A model generated the notes under the pieces. That model was not told the DNA's origin, ran no database searches, and worked only from the letters and a program-made list of their open reading frames with translations. The position numbers and the translations under genes were made by a program. Shown here one piece after another: positions 26,666-35,350 of a DNA stretch of 64,000 nucleotides. Source of the DNA: Fibrobacterota bacterium (GTDB taxonomy: Bacteria; Fibrobacterota; Chitinivibrionia; Chitinivibrionales; Chitinispirillaceae). Numbering within the stretch: position 1 is the first letter of the stretch; each line of letters starts with the position of its first letter. The stretch lies in the NCBI GenBank assembly GCA_023412475.1, contig JAEYNR010000072.1, positions 20,249 through 84,248 of the forward strand. Direction: 5' to 3'.

Positions 26666-27550
26666 TCAACACTGTTCTATTGCCTGAACAAGTGCACGGA
26701 TATGTTGCGGTGTAGTACCACAACAACCGCCAATGATATTTGCTCCGGCTTTGACTAATAGGGAAACTTTTCCTGCCATCATTTCTGGTGTTTCTGGAAA
26801 TACCGTTTCCCCACCCTCAAAAACCGGTCTTCCTGCATTAGCATGAACAAGAACCGGTGTTTCAGAATCAGCCTCCCTAATTTCACGCACGATATCAACC
26901 ATCCCATCAATTCCATTACCGCAATTGGCACCTATAATCGAAGCACCAGCCAAAGTCAGAGCTCTGGCCATATCCGAAGGTGTCACTCCCATCATGGTGC
27001 GATATTCGCCATTAACCGTTTTTTCGAAGGTAAAAGTGCATGCAACTTCGCACTCTGTATTTTCCCTGGCTGCACGAACCGCCAGACAAGCTTCATCCAA
27101 TGCGGACATGGTCTCCACGCAAATAACATCTGCTCCACCACGCGCCAAAGCTTTAGCCTGTATACAGAACCCTTTGAAAAGAGTCTCTTCGGGGACATCT
27201 CCCATCATGATGATTACACCGGTAGGTCCTATGGAACCAAGGACAAAATGATCTGATCCAGCAGCTTCTCTAGAGATGGAGGCTGCCGCTTCGTTTAATT
27301 GAGCACACTGATCCTCTAAACCAAAATGCCCCAGCTTCGTTGGACTGCCACCGAAGCTATTGGTAAGAATAATGTCAGCACCGGCATCGATATAACTTTT
27401 GGCAATAGCCAGAACATCTTCACGATGAGTTTTGTTCCAGCTCTCAGGGCATTCCCCAATCTGCAAGCCCCGTTGCTGAAGCATAGTCCCCCATGCTCCA
27501 TCTGAAACCAGTACTTTTGTTTTTTTCAGTTCCTGAAGTAATGAATTCAT
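26666..27550 (-). CDS. Homocysteine S-methyltransferase (stand-alone MetH N-terminal domain)
   Basis: 294 aa, (beta/alpha)8 barrel. Zinc ligands are the Cys in GANCGNGIDGM near residue 208 and the pair in IIGGCCGTTPQHI near 276. The N-terminal DGAWGTMLQQRGL and NSFGGSPTKLGHFG are typical of MetH domain 1. It transfers a methyl group from the corrinoid protein to homocysteine to form methionine. The start overlaps the stop of the corrinoid-protein gene by one base, so the two are coupled. Confidence 0.92.
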   Translation of the reverse strand: MNSLLQELKKTKVLVSDGAWGTMLQQRGLQIGECPESWNKTHREDVLAIAKSYIDAGADIILTNSFGGSPTKLGHFGLEDQCAQLNEAAASISREAAGSDHFVLGSIGPTGVIIMMGDVPEETLFKGFCIQAKALARGGADVICVETMSALDEACLAVRAARENTECEVACTFTFEKTVNGEYRTMMGVTPSDMARALTLAGASIIGANCGNGIDGMVDIVREIREADSETPVLVHANAGRPVFEGGETVFPETPEMMAGKVSLLVKAGANIIGGCCGTTPQHIRALVQAIEQC

Positions 27551-28218
27551 TAAATCGTTCCTATTGAATTGAGCCAGACAACTGCATTCTGAGGATCGCA
27601 GGCATAACCATCAGCTCCTATTTCCACAGCTATTTTCTCTGTCAATGGAGCGCCGCCAACGATTATACGAACATCTGAATAACTGGCCTTTATCTGTTTA
27701 ATTGTATTTGCCATATTAGCCATTGTAGTGGTTAATAGCGCACTGAGTCCAACAACACATCCGGGATTCTCTCCGATCTTCTGAAGAAATCTGTCAGACT
27801 TCACATCCACCCCCAGATCAATCACTTCCCAGCCATTGCCTTGAATGATCATTGAAACCACGTTCTTACCTATATCATGAAGATCCCCGGCAACAGTTCC
27901 CAGAATAAACCTTCCTTTTGGTTTAACTGATCCGGACTTGAAAAAAGGTTTTAGATTAGCCATTACCGCTTGCATAGCCTTAGCTGCCATAAGAAGCTCT
28001 GGTATAAAGATTTCATTTCTGCCAAACTTCTCCCCAATTCGCTGCATTCCATCATTGCATGCCAGCAGAACCTCATCGGGTTCAATCCCTGATCTGATCG
28101 CCTCTTTAGCATACTCATCAGCTCCGTCAAGTCCCTTCATCTCAGCAGGGAACGGAGATACCTTATTAACTTTTCCAAACTCTACACACTGGCCGATTTT
28201 TTTGACTAACTCATTCAT
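27550..28218 (-). CDS. Cobalamin (corrinoid) carrier protein, B12-binding
   Basis: 222 aa from ATG 28218, which has AGAGG before it; the open frame extends to 28287. An N-terminal helical cap (about 1-85) is followed by the B12-binding Rossmann domain: GDLHDIGKNVVSMIIQGNGW near 95 with the cobalt-ligand His, VGLSALLTTTMANM near 145 and IIVGGAPLTEK near 180. Same architecture as MetH domain 3 or MtaC/MtbC-type carriers. First gene of the three-gene set. No methyltetrahydrofolate-binding domain is encoded here, so the methyl donor enzyme must lie elsewhere. Confidence 0.92.
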   Translation of the reverse strand: MNELVKKIGQCVEFGKVNKVSPFPAEMKGLDGADEYAKEAIRSGIEPDEVLLACNDGMQRIGEKFGRNEIFIPELLMAAKAMQAVMANLKPFFKSGSVKPKGRFILGTVAGDLHDIGKNVVSMIIQGNGWEVIDLGVDVKSDRFLQKIGENPGCVVGLSALLTTTMANMANTIKQIKASYSDVRIIVGGAPLTEKIAVEIGADGYACDPQNAVVWLNSIGTI

Positions 28219-28685
28219 TTTTAAAACCTCTTTTTGAGTTACTGGGATATGTAAAGAGAATACAAGGATTACGTTTTCTAAATTCAACCTTCACAGCAAT
28301 CTATCTTTGATTAAAATAAATGATTTAACTCCCAAAAGAACAACTCCGATTTTTAATTAGTTTAAATAATTAAATTCTATTCAAGCATCAATTATTGATC
28401 AGTCCAAAGCTACCCCATAATAAGTAGCCCTCTCCTCTACCCACTACCCTCTCAAAAAAGCTCCACGAGAAGCTAACAAAATGCATAATCTGCATTTCAA
28501 TTCCTATAATCCGTAAAATAACCGGTCAACTTGATTGCCAAATTATTAAAATCTCTTCCTCATCAGAGCCGTAGACTTTTAAGCAGAACCAATGCATAAA
28601 GAACAGCAATCAATCACCGATGCTTCCAGCGCTTCTTCGTTCCACCCCATATTTGGCTGCCATAGGCTACCTATTCTATTATAAG

Positions 28686-28790
28686 AGCATATTAATCATT
28701 GGGCAACTCCATATTAATTATCGGGCAACCCAGATTTAACGTCGGGCAACTCAGATTTGATGTCGGGCAACTCAGATTTGCCGCCGGGCC
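28686..28790. repeat. 21-bp tandem repeat array 1
   Basis: Units start with gggcaac at 28701, 28723, 28744 and 28765, giving periods of 22, 21 and 21, with consensus gggcaactcagatttgatgtc. A degraded unit precedes them. On the minus strand one frame reads repeated KSELPDI/V heptads. Confidence 0.8.
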
Positions 28791-28810
28791 CCCGGATCAC
28801 TTCCCAAAAG

Positions 28811-28894
28811 CTATAAAAGACATTCTGTTACTATAAAAAGGTCTTCTGTTGGCGGAAAAAGTTACTCCGTTGGCAGAAAAAAGCTTCTATCAGG
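28811..28894. repeat. 21-bp tandem repeat array 2
   Basis: Four diverged units of 20-22 bp (ctataaaaaggtcttctgtt type changing to cggaaaaagttactccgttg and cagaaaaaagcttctatcag). It shares the period but not the sequence of array 1, which ends about 20 bp before. Confidence 0.6.
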
Positions 28895-29165
28895 GTGATC
28901 CAGGAAAATAAGAACGTTCTCAAGAGGATTGTCTGAGGGATCTAAAGAGAATGGAGTGGCCAGGGCTACACGAAATCAACTCTCACCATATCCAATGAAT
29001 GAGAGTGAACAAAGCTGAACAAGAGCAAAAAGAGTTTGAAGTACTACAGATGAATAAAATCGATTTTATTTATCTGTTTATTAAAAGTGCAAGATAATTT
29101 TTTCTAGAAAGTACCCGCATGTATCTGGCAAGATCAATAAATATTTATCACTCCTTTATGCCAGG

Positions 29166-30206
29166 CTAATCCCTTATTCCAAACCGATACACTGTAAGCT
29201 GACTGTAATTCTCTCCAGGGTATAATCTGGTCGAAGGGAAATGGTTCTGATTAGGAGAATCAGGGAAATGCTGTGTTTCCCAGCAAAACCCGAAATGTTT
29301 TTTGTATTGGATACCATTTTTGCCATTTATTGATCCATCAAGAAAATTGGCAGAATAAAACTGCATGCCAGGTTCGGTTGTGAATGCTTCCAGAGTTCTG
29401 CCGCTTTGAGGCTCATAGGCGAGGCCGGCAAATGACAGCTCATTTTCATTGGACTTATTGAGTACAAAATTATGATCGTACCCTCCAGCTTTCTCAATGT
29501 CATCGATTATCTTTTTTGCTTTTCTAAAATCAAAGGCAGTTCCACTAACCTCGGGTAACTTTCCAGTCGGAATGGCTTCACTATCCACTTCGGTAAACTT
29601 ATCAGCATTGATTGTAACTATATGATCCAGAACAGTCTCTTTACAGCCATTCAGGTTGAAATAGGTATGATTGGTGAGATTAACCACTGTTGGGGCATCG
29701 GTCTCAGCAGTGTAGGTGATTTTCAATTCATTAAGATCATTTATAGCGTATACCACCTTCACCAACAGGTTTCCCGGAAACCCTTCTTCTCCATCCTTAC
29801 TCAGATAAGTGAGTTTAACCCCTACTTCTTCACTGTTTTTAAAAGGTATTGCATGCCATACAACTGTGTGAAATCCCTTTGAACCGCCATGAAGCGAATT
29901 GGCTCCGTTATTGATTGGAAGTACATATTTTCTGCCCTCAAGAGAGAATAAACCTTTAGAGATACGATTGGCATAACGCCCGCATACAGCACCAAAATAT
30001 GGGTGCTCATTCATGTATTGTTGCAGATTATCGAATCCTAATGCTATATCAGCCAATGCACCATGTTTATCAGGACATAGAATCGAAGTTACAGTTGCAC
30101 CGTAATTGGATATTTTCACAGATAAGTCACGGTTATTCTCCAGAGTGAAAAGTGTAACCGATTCGCCCTGAGCGGTTTTCCCAAAATGGCTGCTGGTTAT
30201 TTTCAT
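29166..30206 (-). CDS. galM: Aldose 1-epimerase (mutarotase)
   Basis: 346 aa, normal length, no signal peptide. Interconverts the alpha and beta anomers of sugars. Signatures: VKISNYGATVTSILCPDK near residue 31, NRISKGLFSLEGRKY near 82 (substrate Arg), LTNHTYFNLNG near 178 (catalytic His), AGGYDHNFVLN near 240 and the catalytic Glu in RLYPGENYSQLTVYRFG near the end. It is the last gene of the minus-strand sugar block and would supply the anomer used by xylose isomerase or a hexokinase. Confidence 0.95.
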   Translation of the reverse strand: MKITSSHFGKTAQGESVTLFTLENNRDLSVKISNYGATVTSILCPDKHGALADIALGFDNLQQYMNEHPYFGAVCGRYANRISKGLFSLEGRKYVLPINNGANSLHGGSKGFHTVVWHAIPFKNSEEVGVKLTYLSKDGEEGFPGNLLVKVVYAINDLNELKITYTAETDAPTVVNLTNHTYFNLNGCKETVLDHIVTINADKFTEVDSEAIPTGKLPEVSGTAFDFRKAKKIIDDIEKAGGYDHNFVLNKSNENELSFAGLAYEPQSGRTLEAFTTEPGMQFYSANFLDGSINGKNGIQYKKHFGFCWETQHFPDSPNQNHFPSTRLYPGENYSQLTVYRFGIRD

Positions 30207-30552
30207 CTTCCATTTCCCTTATTATTCAAAAATTTATGATTATAATAATTTTTTACGATCAACCAAATTGCATTAATATGATTTAAAATAAATATTGCCC
30301 GATTCTTTAAGAACCAATATTTGTTCCAACCCTACTGTACAAATCTCAATACATTTAAAGTCTCTACAAAATTTTCCAAGGGACAGACTTTTTTATCTCT
30401 TCATAATTTTAAGCACCTGTTCACCTGGCACAATAGATGGTTTTCCCGAATTGGTTGAGTGTTATGGATTGTAGAATACATATTATTTGCTCTTTTCCAA
30501 GAAAAGAGAACTTATTGCGAAAAGAAATAACATTGGGGAGCTTAACGGAGTT
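30207..30552. other. Intergenic region, AT-rich
   Basis: About 345 bp. A small perfect hairpin (ctctttt / aaaagag, 30490-30508) lies after the 30553 gene. Nothing else is recognised. Confidence 0.4.
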
Positions 30553-31182
30553 TTAACGGCATTTTTTATTATACTCATCAACAATCAAAGGCACATCATT
30601 TTTTTGATATTGTTTTTGTTCGATTTTTATTACCAGTTCAGGGCATTCTGATAAATAGTTGGCCATGTCTTTTCCGAAAGAAACCGGATTCATAGTCCTG
30701 AAAAGCGGCTCATTATCTTTCTGTAAAACGTAACACTGAGTTTCGTATGTATAACCACCACTCATGGTATTGGTTGAATGGTTGTATCCAGGAGCAGAAG
30801 ACTTAGACTCATAGTACTTGAACAGTTTCAATTTCCCATCTTTTATTAACCTTAAAAAGATACCATTTCTGGATAAAAACGATCCCAAACCAAGATTGTT
30901 TGCCCTGGACAGCATTCTGATTGTATCCTCGGAACTTATAATAACCACTTCTGAAGCATGTTCCGGTTTAAGGTAGTGTGTGTTATTCAGGGAATCGTAG
31001 AACCTGATTTTTTCCTGGATCCTGTCGATTTTAGCCTCTTGCCTGAAGAGACTAACCGCCACGTTAAATTTCACATATACGGTATCACCATCTTTATTGA
31101 TATAAAATCCAGGATTTTTTTTTGCTTGTGAATTTGTACTAAGAAGAAAAACTAATGTTAAAAGAGAGAGGTGTTTTATCAT
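30553..31182 (-). CDS. Secreted protein of unknown function
   Basis: 209 aa, not recognised. A clear signal peptide (MIKHLSLLTLVFLLSTNSQA) targets it to the envelope. The mature part starts KKNPGFYINKDGDTVYVKFN, a motif often seen in small periplasmic proteins of Bacteroidota/Fibrobacterota whose role is unknown. Its ribosome site GGAGGA (31198-31193) is enclosed in a perfect stem with TCCTCC, so translation may be structure-controlled. It sits between the outer-membrane protein and galM in the sugar block. Confidence 0.6.
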   Translation of the reverse strand: MIKHLSLLTLVFLLSTNSQAKKNPGFYINKDGDTVYVKFNVAVSLFRQEAKIDRIQEKIRFYDSLNNTHYLKPEHASEVVIISSEDTIRMLSRANNLGLGSFLSRNGIFLRLIKDGKLKLFKYYESKSSAPGYNHSTNTMSGGYTYETQCYVLQKDNEPLFRTMNPVSFGKDMANYLSECPELVIKIEQKQYQKNDVPLIVDEYNKKCR

Positions 31183-31192
31183 AGATATCAGA

Positions 31193-31208
31193 TCCTCCGC
31201 CAGGAGGA
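31193..31208 (-). promoter_or_regulatory. Hairpin that masks the Shine-Dalgarno of the 30553-31182 gene
   Basis: Minus strand TCCTCC-tggc-GGAGGA: six base pairs, four of them G-C, with a four-base loop. The second arm is the whole Shine-Dalgarno core, ten bases before the ATG. Confidence 0.5.
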
Positions 31209-31259
31209 AAAACTCTATCCACCTATAATTAAACGGTTATCTGGGTAATATTTAATATA

Positions 31260-31294
31260 GAAAGAAACAACTGTATAATACAGTTGTTTCTTTC
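31260..31294. terminator. Hairpin after the outer-membrane protein gene
   Basis: Perfect 16-base stem gaaagaaacaactgta / tacagttgtttctttc with loop taa, 14 bp past the stop at 31308. The T-richness lies within the stem. Confidence 0.65.
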
Positions 31295-31307
31295 ATAAGA
31301 AGGTTTT

Positions 31308-32573
31308 CTAGAAACGATATTGAATCTTAAATTGATAGTACCATTCGCTAGGCTTGGTCAGGTTATCACGGAAGACCTGATCAACCGCTCTCATTGACCA
31401 CAACTGCAGATGATCACTTGCAAACTGGACAATAAGTGATATATCGGAAATATCTTTTTTAGCATAGACAGACCATTTCCAGTCATCATCTTCCCATTCT
31501 TCAGGAAGATAGTTTGCAGCCTGAAACTCAGGGAATGGTTTATTTGAATTAACAGGACGCTCGATACTATTTGGATACTTCCAACCAAACCACTCTGCTT
31601 CCACTGCCAGAATATCAAGTATCTTAAAAGTAGGAATTTTTAAACCGAATGCGATTGGAGCACGCTCTTTAATTTTGTTGTAGAAATTATCATAATTTTC
31701 GATACCCAGAACATTACCTTCCAGCCACAGCTTCAGATCTTCGTTACCGAAAATAGCAGGATATTCTTCCCCGAAGATGATCTTTTTCAAATCGAGGTTG
31801 AGACATCCCATAGCTTTGACACCAGCATATGTGAGCTTTTCTTTTTTACCAGTTAAAGGATCCTCAATTTCGGCATCATAAGGAGAAGTCAGGTTTACAT
31901 TCACAGACAAAAACCGCTCAAATTGAACTCCTGCTTTTACAGTTATGCCTCTGAAAGGCTCAGATCCCAAAATTGTGGTAAAAGAAAAGTCTCCCAATGG
32001 AAATTGATGCAAACTTGTTGTATACAAGATATCAGCAAAAATCTTTCTGTCAAAGGCAGAAATGTAGAGATCTGCACCAGCCAGGCGGCTCAAAGGAAAA
32101 TCAAATTCATTAGGCATAATTGCACTAGGATAGCTGTAGCTTTTAAAAAGCGTATTACCCAGATTGGTTACATCTTCGTTATACTTGAAGTGGAAATAAC
32201 CTGCAGTGAGGTTAAGTTTAATTATTTCGGAGTTAAGGATCTTTAAATCACCACGGGCCTGATCAATGTAAGCATAAGGAGCAAAGAACTGTGATTCAAG
32301 AAAGGTACTTCCCATTTTAAAAGAACTGCGATACTGCATTTCCATGGCAGTAGTGAAGCTCAACCAGTCATTTACTTTCTTGAATATCCCAATATTGGCA
32401 TAGATTTTCTGTAACCAGTAATTATTGATATCGTTTTCATAAGCGTAAGTACCACTCTTAACATGTCCGCCCTGGTATGCAGCATAACCAGTCAGCTTTA
32501 TTTTATTATCATCTGCTTGATCTGCCCAGGCCACAAAAACGCAAGCAATCAATATTAAAGAAATCTTTTTCAT
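31308..32573 (-). CDS. Outer-membrane beta-barrel protein (porin-like)
   Basis: 421 aa. A signal peptide (MKKISLILIACVFVAWA) is followed by alternating amphipathic strands throughout (LTGYAAYQGGHV, then FTTAMEMQYRSSF). The last residue is an aromatic Phe (YYQFKIQYRF), the usual barrel-assembly signal. No plug or transport domain is recognised. Its place between a GH116-like enzyme and galM in the pentose block suggests uptake of oligosaccharides across the outer membrane, which is inference. Confidence 0.7.
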   Translation of the reverse strand: MKKISLILIACVFVAWADQADDNKIKLTGYAAYQGGHVKSGTYAYENDINNYWLQKIYANIGIFKKVNDWLSFTTAMEMQYRSSFKMGSTFLESQFFAPYAYIDQARGDLKILNSEIIKLNLTAGYFHFKYNEDVTNLGNTLFKSYSYPSAIMPNEFDFPLSRLAGADLYISAFDRKIFADILYTTSLHQFPLGDFSFTTILGSEPFRGITVKAGVQFERFLSVNVNLTSPYDAEIEDPLTGKKEKLTYAGVKAMGCLNLDLKKIIFGEEYPAIFGNEDLKLWLEGNVLGIENYDNFYNKIKERAPIAFGLKIPTFKILDILAVEAEWFGWKYPNSIERPVNSNKPFPEFQAANYLPEEWEDDDWKWSVYAKKDISDISLIVQFASDHLQLWSMRAVDQVFRDNLTKPSEWYYQFKIQYRF

Positions 32574-32644
32574 TGTTATAATCCTTTTATGTTAAAGTTA
32601 CAGACATAGCCATCCTCAAGGACAGCATGTCGTATTTACTTTTT

Positions 32645-35275
32645 TTATTTTGTAATGACCATCGATGATGTTGAAATACATTTCCCATCGTGCATCAGGC
32701 GGACATAATAAAATCCGGTGCTCAAATTGTCAATGGTTTGAGAGAAGTTTCCTGAATTCCTCATTCCAATATCAAAATTTTTAACCTGAATCCCATTAGC
32801 CAGATAAACCGCCAGTCTTACTTTTCCTTTCTTCTCAACAGAATAATCAATAACATGTCTGTTATTCAAAGATCTCACAGAAAGGAGATTGGAAAATCTA
32901 TCATTTCTTAAATGACGGATTGCCACATCCTGATCGATTCCGATTTGCAGGTCATTAACTGAATTTATGACCACAGGATTGTTCAGATCGATCTTGATAG
33001 CCGCGTCAAGACCCTTTCCGTAATAAGAAACTTTATGTGGCACAGACCTTCCACCCAGAACCACTTTTACAGCATGTTCTTTTTCGCTTGGGTTTTTAAG
33101 CCTGATTTCCTTGACCATCATATCTTGCTGGAAAGTGATACTCATTTTCTGTGTCTGGCCCTTTCCGGTTTCCTGATAATTAAGGTTACCCCAGTTTCCC
33201 GGAGAAATCAGAGGTGCGTCAGTCAGTTTGCCGTTGCTTTCCGAAGGAAGCATGGGTCGAATCCACATGCGCTGGTTGTGTTTGTCCATACAGAATCCGG
33301 AAATAAGCAGATATGATCTCCATACAACCGGAGCAGTCATATATGAGTGCATCCCAGGAGATGCGTCCAGATCCTGCCAGAAATAGTAGTTTGCATTTCT
33401 TTTACAATGCCACTCCCAGTCACTATAGTGCACCATCAATCCTTCATCTACTTTGCCTATAGCAATACCGAAATCGCCAAAATGATTAATGGTATAAAAA
33501 TGCCACGGAAGCAGATCTCTTCCCTTATTGGATCTATCCCAGTAACGTGTGAATGCATCGTTTGCTTCCTCATCACTCATAATCACAGGAAGACCCAGAT
33601 GGCGCGAGAAGTTATAAACCCCAAGCTCTCCCTCTACGCTTGCTGCATATTCGCGTTTAGAGGAATATAGACTTGAAAACTGCTCTTTACCTCTGGCAAA
33701 TATTTCATCCCACTTTTTTGCTTCTTCTGTTTCACCTCTGGCACGGCACATCTCTGCAAGTGCAGAATAGGCTACCAGTGCAAGTGATCCATTATATTCA
33801 TTTGTAGCGCCTTCCCTGTCATAGGAACCAAGACAGTTATGAGGAAGAACATAGTTGTTGGAATCATAAGGAGCTGGTGGTGCCAGATATACCTTATCAA
33901 TACAACGGATGGCCTGTCTGAGTATCTGGCCTGCTGTATTGTTGGCATAAGTCCACAAACTATCCAGCCATACCATATCGCCGGTTGCCAGAAACAGCTC
34001 GTAGATATTAATGATAAAAAGCGAATTAAGATCAGACCAGTTTTCTGTTTTACTCCACCAGTAGTCTCTATGGTAATGCTCGTGCCAACCACACAGAGCA
34101 TTGACTTTGTCAGATCCACTCTTAGGACCATTAAAATCGTGATGAATCTGTCCTAACTCCAGAGCATCACCCTGACGCTGGGTAGTACCCCAGTAAAGCA
34201 TCTGTCTCCACTGCCCCTCTGGCCAGTTGTAAGAGGATGCAATCTGTGAATGCCCCTGCTGGTCAATAGTACCCATGATGTAATATTTACCTTCACGCCA
34301 TGCAAAGCGACCATCTCTGGCATACTGGCTGTTATGGGTAAGAGGATAAAGATTATTGAGTAAACGATCTTTGTACCATTCCGGCAGTTCTTTAACACCC
34401 ATTATGCTGTTGGCAAAATGTGATGCACCATCACGGATCCTGACAAATTCAGTTAATCCATATTTAACCGCATCTATCGAATTATTTATATAATTCATGT
34501 AGTAAAAACCTTCGTCTACTACTTTTCCGTCCCAATCCTTATCTACAAACTCCTGATGCCATCCAACCACAAAACGGATTCTTCCGGTTTGCGAAGCTTC
34601 TAAATTCAGCTTAACCGCAACGATTCCACCGTTGGGACCGGTAAGTTTTCCGGAGCTCAGAAACTGGTCCATAGAATTACCAGTGGTGATTTCAGCGGTA
34701 GCCATGTCACTTGCACCTGCAAATGCACTGTTATCAGAGTTACGTTCAGTTCTATTAAAGAAAACCCCATTGACACCGTCGATCTTTATGGGATTAGTTC
34801 CCGCCAGACCATTAATTTTAAAGGCAATTGCTGCTTCTGCAGCTTTGGCATTGCCATTTTTCACAGCGAATTCGAAAAACGCAAGCGGCATTACAGAACT
34901 TTTTTCATCACCACTTACATAAGGCCCGAAAGCAAGCAGATCAACTTCGATGTTATTCACTATGTCATAATCGACATTGTATATAGGAATAATCGCATCT
35001 TCTCTGGGTGATTTCATGTTAGTCATAGTCCTAACATTTCCATCAACCTTGGTATACAGGTTAAATGATGCATCAAATTTGGTTTCGTGATACCAGTGTT
35101 GCCCACTAAGGCGGTACCCCTTGACAAAAATGTTTTTTGCAGCATTATAAACTATGTATGAGGCTCCTAAGCCACCAAGGGGAGTACCCGTTGTCCCAGC
35201 AGCAGCAAAAAGCTCTGGAGATGCCAGAGACAGTATTACTGTCGTTGCAGATATGAGTTTTAGGATGTGTTTCAT
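32645..35275 (-). CDS. Secreted GH116-like (GBA2-type) glycoside hydrolase with sorting-type C-terminus
   Basis: 876 aa with a signal peptide (ISATTVILSLASPELFAAAG). The N-terminal beta domain starts with TPLGGLGASYIVYN and contains VMPLAFFEFAVKNGNA. An (alpha/alpha)6 domain follows at about 300-720 (RFAWREGKYYIMGTIDQQGH, then LPWHFYTINHFGDFGIAIG and RNANYYFWQDLDASPGMHSY). This layout matches the GBA2 glucosylceramidase/GH116 family, which includes beta-glucosidases and beta-xylosidases. I cannot place the catalytic pair with certainty. The final 80 residues (VRLAVYLANGIQVKNFDI, then LSTGFYYVRLMHDGK) look like a type A sorting domain. Next to xylA/xylB, beta-xylosidase is the attractive guess. 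Confidence 0.72.
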   Translation of the reverse strand: MKHILKLISATTVILSLASPELFAAAGTTGTPLGGLGASYIVYNAAKNIFVKGYRLSGQHWYHETKFDASFNLYTKVDGNVRTMTNMKSPREDAIIPIYNVDYDIVNNIEVDLLAFGPYVSGDEKSSVMPLAFFEFAVKNGNAKAAEAAIAFKINGLAGTNPIKIDGVNGVFFNRTERNSDNSAFAGASDMATAEITTGNSMDQFLSSGKLTGPNGGIVAVKLNLEASQTGRIRFVVGWHQEFVDKDWDGKVVDEGFYYMNYINNSIDAVKYGLTEFVRIRDGASHFANSIMGVKELPEWYKDRLLNNLYPLTHNSQYARDGRFAWREGKYYIMGTIDQQGHSQIASSYNWPEGQWRQMLYWGTTQRQGDALELGQIHHDFNGPKSGSDKVNALCGWHEHYHRDYWWSKTENWSDLNSLFIINIYELFLATGDMVWLDSLWTYANNTAGQILRQAIRCIDKVYLAPPAPYDSNNYVLPHNCLGSYDREGATNEYNGSLALVAYSALAEMCRARGETEEAKKWDEIFARGKEQFSSLYSSKREYAASVEGELGVYNFSRHLGLPVIMSDEEANDAFTRYWDRSNKGRDLLPWHFYTINHFGDFGIAIGKVDEGLMVHYSDWEWHCKRNANYYFWQDLDASPGMHSYMTAPVVWRSYLLISGFCMDKHNQRMWIRPMLPSESNGKLTDAPLISPGNWGNLNYQETGKGQTQKMSITFQQDMMVKEIRLKNPSEKEHAVKVVLGGRSVPHKVSYYGKGLDAAIKIDLNNPVVINSVNDLQIGIDQDVAIRHLRNDRFSNLLSVRSLNNRHVIDYSVEKKGKVRLAVYLANGIQVKNFDIGMRNSGNFSQTIDNLSTGFYYVRLMHDGKCISTSSMVITK

Positions 35276-35305
35276 TTATTCTCCCTCAAACGTTTAAATC
35301 TTTGG

Positions 35306-35334
35306 GGTTGCCTTCTCATTTAGAAAAGGCAACC
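35306..35334. terminator. Hairpin between xylA and the GH116-like gene
   Basis: Nine-base stem ggttgcctt / aaggcaacc, 17 bp after the xylA stop. The T-run on the minus strand is weak, so it may only lower read-through into the hydrolase gene. Confidence 0.5.
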
Positions 35335-35350
35335 TCTTCAGCTACACTTT

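Larger units (their letters stand above)
28219..29165. other. Long intergenic region with two tandem arrays
   Basis: About 950 bp between the methionine synthase set and galM, both on the minus strand. It holds the arrays at 28686-28790 and 28811-28894. No riboswitch (cobalamin or SAM) is recognisable in the leader of the corrinoid gene, and no coding sequence is seen. Confidence 0.55.

Noticed and set aside
28219..28400. Possible cobalamin or SAM riboswitch before the split methionine synthase
   Set aside because: No B12-box or SAM-box core sequence could be found by eye in the leader.
28686..28894. CRISPR array
   Set aside because: Repeats are contiguous with no unique spacers, have a 21-bp period, and no cas gene is near.
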